Positions 1 to 3,965 of a DNA stretch of 7,394 nucleotides are shown one piece after another. Every line of letters starts with the position of its first letter. Position 1 is the stretch's first letter. This stretch comes from DATMNI01 sp035570275 (GTDB lineage: Bacteria > Acidobacteriota > Terriglobia > Bryobacterales > Bryobacteraceae): the NCBI GenBank assembly GCA_035570275.1, contig DATMNI010000178.1, forward strand, positions 1-7,394. The letters are read 5' to 3'. The notes under the pieces were generated by a model that saw nothing but the letters and a program-made list of their open reading frames with translations, made no database searches and was not told the DNA's origin. The position numbers and the translations under genes are program-made.

Positions 1-353
1 CCCGCCTGGTCATCCACGGTGTAAGTGCCGTAATAGGCCAGATAGCTGTCGAAAGCGGCGGCCTTTTCTTCGGGTGTGGCCGAAAGCCTTCCTTGATTGA
101 ACCGCGCAAACGGTTTGCGGTCGGCCCTGGCGGCAATCTGGACTGCCATTTGCCCGGATGCGAGGTACACGATCATCCCGGTAGGCCGATCGTAGAAGCC
201 CGGAAGACCCGGTGGATTGCCCGCAACCGAGACCAGCCGCCAGGCGCCGGCGAAGCGCTTGGCGATAGGGGTCGCCGCCGCCGTCTGGTTCTGCGGCATC
301 CCGGAAACCGCGACCAGACCGAAGAGAATTGGCAAACTGGTGAGCCACCGCAT
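1..353 (-). CDS. Lipocalin-like domain secreted protein (3' end cut by window edge)
   Basis: The gene starts at the ATG at 353-351 and is open to the left edge of the window, giving the first 117 residues. Residues 1-19 (MRWLTSLPILFGLVAVSGM) look like a signal peptide, followed by a polar linker. From about residue 33 the sequence carries the hallmarks of the bacterial lipocalin-like domain (Pfam Lipocalin_5 type): a GAWRLVS opening strand near 36-42, PTGMIVYLASGQMAVQI near 57-72, and ATPEEKAAAFDSYLAYYGTY at about 92-111. Proteins of this family are small beta-barrel proteins of mostly unknown ligand; an exported role is inferred from the N-terminus. It lies 54 bp downstream of the membrane-protein gene on the same strand and may share its transcript. 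No Shine-Dalgarno sequence is visible, but TATACT lies 8 nt before the ATG. The C-terminal part of the domain is outside the window. Confidence 0.85.
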   Translation of the reverse strand, partial: MRWLTSLPILFGLVAVSGMPQNQTAAATPIAKRFAGAWRLVSVAGNPPGLPGFYDRPTGMIVYLASGQMAVQIAARADRKPFARFNQGRLSATPEEKAAAFDSYLAYYGTYTVDDQA

Positions 354-361
354 GGGAGTTC

Positions 362-367
362 AGTATA
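362..367 (-). promoter_or_regulatory. Possible -10 element for a near-leaderless lipocalin-like transcript
   Basis: On the minus strand TATACT (5 of 6 matches to TATAAT) ends 8 nt before the ATG of the lipocalin-like gene. A start of transcription about 7 nt downstream would leave almost no 5' untranslated leader, which fits the absence of a Shine-Dalgarno sequence. No convincing -35 element is seen at the usual distance, so this is only a candidate. Confidence 0.25.
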
Positions 368-407
368 TCGCACGCACGGTCAGAGCCACGGTCGCTTCGG
401 GAGGCGC

Positions 408-1187
408 TCACAGCGTGCTCGCAGGCCGCCTTCCCGCCTTTCGACTGGCTGGAGCCGGCTGCAGGGGATCCGTCACTCCCAAATACAACAGCAGCACCAC
501 CGCCGTCGTCCACTGGCCTCCCACGGAGAACAGGCTGTCGCCCAATGCCAGCGCGATGCGGGAATGCGTCAGCCCCTCCAACCGGCCGAGCACCAGAAAA
601 GTTCCCGCCAGGTCGAGAATCATCATGGGAAGCAGCACGAAAAAGATGCGCCAGCGACGCCCGCGGCTGAGGTCGCTGCTGCGGCTGAGCACATGCTGTT
701 CCCGGTCGGCTTCGACGGCCACGATGGCGTCGGTAAAGATCAGTCTCACCATCGCCACCAGGCCCGGGACCACCAGCAGCGCGCCCGATAACGCGATTGT
801 AATTTCCACCACCAATTTGTATCCGAGCGTCTTGGCCCATTGACGGCGCCCCCATCGCAGGCATTCGCCCAGAGGAGGCATCTGGTTGCCGCGCATTTTT
901 TCCACCAGGCCGCAGATTGTGGCTGGGACCACCAGAGCGCTGAGAATCAAATCGCTGAAATCCATCAAAAGATATGAAAGGATTCCGCCGGTGGGGACAT
1001 CCATCACGTAACAGCCGAACTGGAGCGCGAGTTTGCCCGGGACAAAAGCCACCAGCGTGACGGCGGCTACAAAAGGCAGGTTGGAGAAAAACAGGACGGC
1101 TGAACGGAGCAGCAACCGCGTAACCGATTCGAACCGCTCCGTGGGGAAATCGATATCGATGCAGCCTTGGCGAAAGTCGCGGTCCAT
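408..1187 (-). CDS. Multi-pass membrane protein resembling the membrane domain of glycerophosphodiester phosphodiesterases
   Basis: A 259-residue integral membrane protein. Hydrophobic segments lie at about residues 27-50, 66-92, 121-150, 180-201 and 211-237, with a charged Arg/Lys-rich C-terminal tail. The stretch PGLVAMVRLIFTDAIVAVEA (about 141-160), followed by LSRSSDLSRGRRWRIF (about 167-182), is the pattern of the GPDPase-type membrane domain, in which a PGL-x-A-x-x-R-L helix is followed by an ALxRSxxLxxGRRWR segment. There is no catalytic glycerophosphodiesterase domain here, so only the membrane-domain homology is claimed; a role in envelope or lipid biology is inference. The ATG at 1187-1185 is the first possible start, because an in-frame TAG lies about 20 nt upstream. 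No clear Shine-Dalgarno sequence precedes it. It is first in a likely two-gene minus-strand unit with the lipocalin-like gene. Confidence 0.85.
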   Translation of the reverse strand: MDRDFRQGCIDIDFPTERFESVTRLLLRSAVLFFSNLPFVAAVTLVAFVPGKLALQFGCYVMDVPTGGILSYLLMDFSDLILSALVVPATICGLVEKMRGNQMPPLGECLRWGRRQWAKTLGYKLVVEITIALSGALLVVPGLVAMVRLIFTDAIVAVEADREQHVLSRSSDLSRGRRWRIFFVLLPMMILDLAGTFLVLGRLEGLTHSRIALALGDSLFSVGGQWTTAVVLLLYLGVTDPLQPAPASRKAGRRPASTL

Positions 1188-1194
1188 GTGGGTT

Positions 1195-1222
1195 TTGGCA
1201 GGTGGCTAAACATCACTATACC
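1195..1222 (+). promoter_or_regulatory. Candidate promoter for the small secreted protein gene
   Basis: In the 87-bp divergent gap, TTGGCA (1195-1200, 5 of 6 matches to TTGACA) is followed after 16 bp by TATACC (1217-1222, 4 of 6 matches to TATAAT). Transcription would begin near 1229 and give a leader of about 46 nt that contains the GGAGG ribosome-binding site. It overlaps the candidate minus-strand -10 element. No experiment or alignment supports it. Confidence 0.35.
1215..1220 (-). promoter_or_regulatory. Candidate -10 element for the membrane-protein gene
   Basis: Read on the minus strand these bases are TATAGT, a 5 of 6 match to the -10 consensus, 27 nt before the ATG of the membrane-protein gene. 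No good -35 is visible 16-18 nt upstream. The element overlaps the candidate -10 of the divergent plus-strand gene, so the two promoters could compete or be co-regulated. Confidence 0.3.
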
Positions 1223-1265
1223 GCTCACGCACGGGCCGCACCGGCTTGCAGAAAGAACAGTTTGT

Positions 1266-1270
1266 GGAGG
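1266..1270 (+). promoter_or_regulatory. Shine-Dalgarno sequence that fixes the start of the small secreted protein
   Basis: GGAGG sits 4 nt before the ATG at 1275. It favours this ATG over the in-frame ATG at 1167, which would overlap the divergent gene and place 36 extra residues in front of a clear signal peptide. Confidence 0.75.
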
Positions 1271-1274
1271 AAGA

Positions 1275-1688
1275 ATGCGTGTCTTGATTCTCGCCGTGGC
1301 CCTTGGCGCCGCCTTGCATGCGCACGCGCCGCCGGGTTCGCCGCAAGCTGCCTCGCCGCAACCCGCCTCGCCGCAACCCGCCTCGCCGCAGCCTGCCTCG
1401 CCGGAACCCGCCAAGCCCGGCACAGGGTTTCCGCCGCGGCAACCGTCCTGGAAGTTTTTCCCCGATCTGAAATCGCTGACGGCCGCGCCGGCAGCGCAGC
1501 CGCCAAGAGAACGAATCAGTCTGAAACCCGGCCAGGCCTGCGCTATCCCGCTGCTCAACGTGCTGCGGCCAGAGAATGTGGATCCCAAGATGATTCTGCC
1601 GTCCGGCCCGGCGGTGGGTGCCAGGATAGAGGCCAGGATACGGATTGTCACGCCGCCTGCTCCTTCGTGCGATGATGTGTCGCGATGA
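1275..1688 (+). CDS. Small secreted protein with Pro/Ala/Ser/Gln repeat linker, function unknown
   Basis: A 137-residue protein that I cannot assign to a named family. Residues 1-18 (MRVLILAVALGAALHAHA) form a typical signal peptide. Next comes a low-complexity linker of about 30 residues built from repeated SPQPA units and encoded by 15-bp tandem repeats. The C-terminal half (about residues 55-137) is less biased: it has WKFFPDLKSL, then a segment with Cys-Ala-Ile-Pro-Leu-Leu-Asn-Val-Leu, and a Pro-Ser-Cys near the end. The two cysteines in this domain could form a disulfide after export. The start is chosen from the GGAGG ribosome-binding site and the signal peptide. The M48-like gene follows 31 bp later on the same strand, so the two are probably co-transcribed. 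That the protein is exported to the periplasm or cell surface is inferred; its job is unknown. Confidence 0.7.
   Translation: MRVLILAVALGAALHAHAPPGSPQAASPQPASPQPASPQPASPEPAKPGTGFPPRQPSWKFFPDLKSLTAAPAAQPPRERISLKPGQACAIPLLNVLRPENVDPKMILPSGPAVGARIEARIRIVTPPAPSCDDVSR
1336..1410 (+). repeat. Five 15-bp tandem repeats inside the small secreted protein gene
   Basis: The unit is CCTCGCCGCAACCCG. It occurs exactly at 1351-1365 and 1366-1380, with near copies at 1381-1395 and 1396-1410, and a degenerate first copy at 1336-1350. Each unit encodes five residues (Ala-Ser-Pro-Gln-Pro type), so a gain or loss of units changes linker length without shifting the frame. Confidence 0.9.
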
Positions 1689-1719
1689 TGCAGGGTGGTC
1701 TGGGGTGGGGTTACTATCG

Positions 1720-2478
1720 ATGCGAATAACATTAATTGCCCTAATTATTACCGTTCCGGGGATTGCTCCGGGCGGCTTCAACAGATATTCTCCAGCCGAA
1801 GAAACGGCGATCGGAACGAAATCTTCCGAAATGTTCAAGAACCAGCTTCGTGTCGTGCATGACGCCCGGATCGACGCATACGTGGGGCAACTGACGGCGA
1901 AGCTCGCCGGTCAGGTGAAATCGCCGTTCCATTACTCGGTGGTTGTGTTCGCCGGTCCGGTTCCCGAAAGGTCGCGACGTAATGCGTTCGTCATGCCGGC
2001 GGACTACATGAGAACAGACTTTCGAGAGCCGTTGAGCGTGGCCGGCGGCGCGATTTTTGTTCCGCTCAGCATGCTCGCCGACGCTCCCCGCGAGGAGTGG
2101 TTCGCTTTTCAAATTGCGCACGCAATGGCGCACATTGCGTGCCATCACGCCGCCCGGCTCGAGAGCCGAATGGAACTCGTAGCGATGCCGGGCGTCACGG
2201 GAACCTTCCCGGATCCCGCCGTGGCGGGCCCGGCATTCCTGTCGTCGATCCACAGATTCGAACTCGATGCGGACGGGGAGGCTGTCTCCGTGTTGTCCGA
2301 TGCGGGCTACGATGCGAACAGGGTTCTGCCTCTGGGCGGTCCCGCGGGAGTTAAAACCGAGCGCCGGGAGGAAAGTCTCGCCAAGGTTGTCGCTCGGCTT
2401 CCGAAGAGAGACTACGGTAATTCGCAGGCCGGTTTCGTTGAGGCGAAGCGGGTGGCCGCGAGCCATCTGCAGGAGTGA
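1720..2478 (+). CDS. Secreted M48-family metallopeptidase homologue with altered active site (HAMAH), probable pseudoprotease
   Basis: A 252-residue protein with an N-terminal signal sequence (MRITLIALIITVPGIAPGG). The mature part follows the layout of short bacterial M48 peptidases: SPAEETAIGTKSSEMF (about 24-39), a helix with VHDARIDAYVGQLTAKL (46-62), NAFVMP (88-93), GGAIFVPLSML (109-119), the zinc-motif helix QIAHAMAHIACHHAAR (131-146), and FELDADGEAV (180-189), which holds the third zinc ligand Glu181 and Asp185. In active M48 enzymes the helix reads HExxH; here residue 135 is Ala (GCA at 2122-2124), so the general base is missing while His134, His138 and Glu181 remain. Zinc binding may survive but hydrolysis probably does not. 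The start at 1720 gives a clean signal peptide; earlier in-frame ATGs (1645, 1672) overlap the upstream gene. A G-rich stretch at about 1692-1710 may serve as a weak ribosome-binding site. No TPR domain follows, unlike in longer M48 proteins. Confidence 0.8.
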   Translation: MRITLIALIITVPGIAPGGFNRYSPAEETAIGTKSSEMFKNQLRVVHDARIDAYVGQLTAKLAGQVKSPFHYSVVVFAGPVPERSRRNAFVMPADYMRTDFREPLSVAGGAIFVPLSMLADAPREEWFAFQIAHAMAHIACHHAARLESRMELVAMPGVTGTFPDPAVAGPAFLSSIHRFELDADGEAVSVLSDAGYDANRVLPLGGPAGVKTERREESLAKVVARLPKRDYGNSQAGFVEAKRVAASHLQE

Positions 2479-2557
2479 GATCCGCAGGCGTGGGCCAGCC
2501 TAACAACCGAAACGACGTCGGCGAATGCCCAGCACCGCCCCGGGCGCATGTCAGGTA

Positions 2558-2575
2558 CTTCAACCGTGGCTGAAG
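2558..2575. repeat. Short intergenic inverted repeat (hairpin)
   Basis: CTTCAACCGTGGCTGAAG has a perfect 5-bp stem (CTTCA/TGAAG) around an 8-nt loop that itself contains CC and GG. It is not followed by a T run, so it is not a standard intrinsic terminator. It may be a member of a dispersed REP-like hairpin family, but only one copy lies in this window. Confidence 0.35.
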
Positions 2576-2699
2576 CGCGTGTTTGTCCAATCCTGCTCTT
2601 GGGTACCACGTGCAGCCTCCGGTCCAGTTCCTCCACCGCGCCCCTCTGCCGGTCCTCGATGGGCTTCCGGTAGCCGCGCCGGCATCCGTGAACTCCTCC

Positions 2700-2731
2700 G
2701 TGACATCATTCTGCTAGAGGTGGTCTATCAT
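2700..2731 (+). promoter_or_regulatory. Candidate promoter of the FG-GAP gene
   Basis: GTGACA (2700-2705, 5 of 6 matches to TTGACA) and TATCAT (2726-2731, 5 of 6 matches to TATAAT) are separated by 20 bp. This is longer than the usual 16-18 bp, so the promoter would be weak or depend on an activator. The -10 lies inside the perfect inverted repeat at 2724-2740, which would suit a repressor or activator site. Confidence 0.35.
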
Positions 2732-2740
2732 TCTGATAGA
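2724..2740. promoter_or_regulatory. Perfect 7-bp inverted repeat, candidate operator
   Basis: TCTATCA (2724-2730) and TGATAGA (2734-2740) are exact reverse complements separated by TTC, ending 9 nt before the ATG at 2750. The repeat overlaps the candidate -10. It is flanked by an imperfect direct repeat, TAGAGGTGGTCT (2715-2726) and TAGAGTTGGTCT (2737-2748), 22 bp apart with 11 of 12 bases matching. It could be a dimeric repressor site or a small mRNA hairpin over the ribosome-binding region. I cannot name a cognate regulator. Confidence 0.5.
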
Positions 2741-2749
2741 GTTGGTCTG

Positions 2750-3868
2750 ATGTTGCTTGTCCTCCTCACATTGTTGGCCACGGCGTTGTCCGGCGCGGAC
2801 CTGCCGCAATGGCGGGAGACCACGGTCACGGACTCCCTGACGATGGGCTATCAGTTAGTAACCGCCGACTTGAACCGTGACGGCCGGCCGGACCTCATCG
2901 TGGTGGATGAGCGCGGCACCGAACTCGCCTGGTACGAAAATCCAACATGGGAGCGCCACGTAATCATCAAGGACGTGCCGCGCACCATCAACCTGGACGT
3001 CTACGACTACGACGGCGACGGCATTCCAGAAATCGCGATGGGGCACAACTTTGAGACCGTGCCGGAGAAGAGCATCGGAAACGTGCTCATGCTCAAAAGC
3101 GGGCCAGATCCGCGGCAACCCTGGACGGCGCGGGAAATCGACCGCATCCCCACTGTCCACCGTCTTCGCTGGATCGACTTCGCCGGCGATGGCAAGAAGG
3201 TGCTGCTGGTGGCGCCGATGATCGGCCTCAAAGCCGTGCCGCCGGACTATGCGGACAACGTGCCGGTCTACCTTTACCGTCCCGGCGAGTGGAAGCGCGA
3301 GTTGCTCACCAACCAGCCCCGCGGCATTCTCCACAGCATCTTGCCAGTCCGCTGGCAGGGGCCCGGCGAGCAACTAATGACGGCCGACTTTCTTGGCATT
3401 CGCGTGTTCCTGGCCCATGGGCCGGTGACGATCGCCAATGGAGACCCGCGGCAGTGCCCACAATGCGGAAGCAGCGAGATCAAGATCGGCCACCTGGGCA
3501 AGCGCCGGTTCATCGCCGCTATTGAGCCCTGGCACGGTAACCAGGTGGTGGTCTATACCGAAGAGGGGCGGACCTGGAAGCGGCGGGTGATCGAGGATTC
3601 GATGATCAACGGCCACGCGCTTGCGGTCGGCGATCTAAACGGCGATGGCCGCGATGAGATCGTCGCCGGGTTCCGCGGCAAGGGATTTCAACTCTACATT
3701 TTCACCGCGAACGACGAGAGCGGAAGGCGATGGACCCGCCACGTTCTCGACCCCGGCGGTATCGCAGCGGCAGACTGCAAGATCGCGGATTTCCACGGTG
3801 ATGGCCGCCCGGCGATCGCGTGTTCCGGCGCGTCCACAGCGAATGTGAAGCTCTACAGCCCGCGCTGA
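2750..3868 (+). CDS. Secreted FG-GAP/VCBS-repeat beta-propeller protein
   Basis: A 372-residue protein with a short signal peptide (MLLVLLTLLATALSGA) and then propeller blades with Asp-rich calcium-binding loops. The FG-GAP-like motifs are TADLNRDGRPDLIVV (38-52), DVYDYDGDGIPEIAMG (83-98), WIDFAGDGKKVLLVA (141-155), a degenerate blade near 244-270, AVGDLNGDGRDEIVAG (292-307) and KIADFHGDGRPAIACSG (344-360). The last two blades, with GGIAAADCK and TANVKLY, resemble the propeller of aldos-2-ulose dehydratase-like VCBS proteins, but no enzyme activity is claimed. Residues 236-240 are CPQCG, a CxxC pair. The family usually acts in extracytoplasmic binding or carbohydrate-related roles. The ATG at 2750 was chosen because it begins a proper signal peptide; a GTG at 2720 and an ATG at 2525 are in frame but give implausible N-termini. 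No strong Shine-Dalgarno sequence is present. The TonB-dependent receptor gene follows after 97 bp on the same strand. Confidence 0.85.
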   Translation: MLLVLLTLLATALSGADLPQWRETTVTDSLTMGYQLVTADLNRDGRPDLIVVDERGTELAWYENPTWERHVIIKDVPRTINLDVYDYDGDGIPEIAMGHNFETVPEKSIGNVLMLKSGPDPRQPWTAREIDRIPTVHRLRWIDFAGDGKKVLLVAPMIGLKAVPPDYADNVPVYLYRPGEWKRELLTNQPRGILHSILPVRWQGPGEQLMTADFLGIRVFLAHGPVTIANGDPRQCPQCGSSEIKIGHLGKRRFIAAIEPWHGNQVVVYTEEGRTWKRRVIEDSMINGHALAVGDLNGDGRDEIVAGFRGKGFQLYIFTANDESGRRWTRHVLDPGGIAAADCKIADFHGDGRPAIACSGASTANVKLYSPR

Positions 3869-3902
3869 CACTTGTCTTGTGGTGGCGGGTTGTATCTGTA
3901 AA

Positions 3903-3932
3903 TTCACCCGATTGAAGCCAAACTTGTATACT
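3903..3932 (+). promoter_or_regulatory. Candidate promoter of the TonB-dependent receptor gene
   Basis: TATACT (3927-3932, 5 of 6 matches to TATAAT) lies 33 nt before the ATG, with TTCACC (3903-3908, 4 of 6 matches to TTGACA) 18 bp upstream. The resulting leader would be about 27 nt and contain the G-rich ribosome-binding site. The receptor may therefore be transcribed on its own as well as by read-through from the FG-GAP gene. Confidence 0.35.
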
Positions 3933-3950
3933 CGTCTGGTACGTTCGCCA

Positions 3951-3957
3951 AAGGGGG
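3951..3957 (+). promoter_or_regulatory. G-rich ribosome-binding site of the receptor gene
   Basis: AAGGGGG ends 8 nt before the ATG at 3966. It supports this start over the GTG at 3879, from which 29 residues would precede the signal peptide. Confidence 0.6.
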
Positions 3958-3965
3958 TTTTACAT

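Larger units (their letters stand above)
2479..2749. other. Non-coding gap with hairpin and promoter-proximal inverted repeat
   Basis: This 271-bp gap separates the M48-like gene from the FG-GAP gene. Open frames in it show no recognisable protein features; the plus-strand frame in phase with the FG-GAP gene from 2525 is Pro/Arg/Ser-rich and would bury the signal peptide. It contains an 8-bp palindrome CGACGTCG (2513-2520), a short hairpin at 2558-2575 and the inverted repeat at 2724-2740. No RNA gene is recognised. Confidence 0.6.

Noticed and set aside
10..864. Long minus-strand open frame (284 codons) over the lipocalin-like and membrane-protein genes
   Set aside because: Its translation is Arg/Gly/Pro-rich with no domain pattern, and it overlaps two frames with clear signal-peptide, lipocalin and transmembrane features. 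It is a by-product of high GC content.
1149..1160. 12-bp palindrome ATCGATATCGAT
   Set aside because: It lies inside the membrane-protein coding region, where it encodes Ile-Asp-Ile-Asp, and has no second copy or promoter context.
1336..1410. Tandem repeats considered as a CRISPR array
   Set aside because: Units are 15 bp, directly adjacent without spacers, and keep the reading frame of a protein linker.
1067..1838. Minus-strand open frames antisense to the small secreted protein gene
   Set aside because: They owe their length to the GC-rich repeat and encode Gly-Glu-Ala-Cys or Arg/Gly strings; the plus strand has a signal peptide and ribosome-binding site.
2525..2749. N-terminal extension of the FG-GAP protein from the ATG at 2525
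   Set aside because: The 75 extra residues are Pro/Arg/Ser-rich and would place a clear signal peptide internally; the region also holds the promoter-like and palindromic elements.
3869..3965. Search for a terminator between the FG-GAP and receptor genes
   Set aside because: No stable stem followed by a T run is visible, so no terminator is annotated and read-through remains possible.
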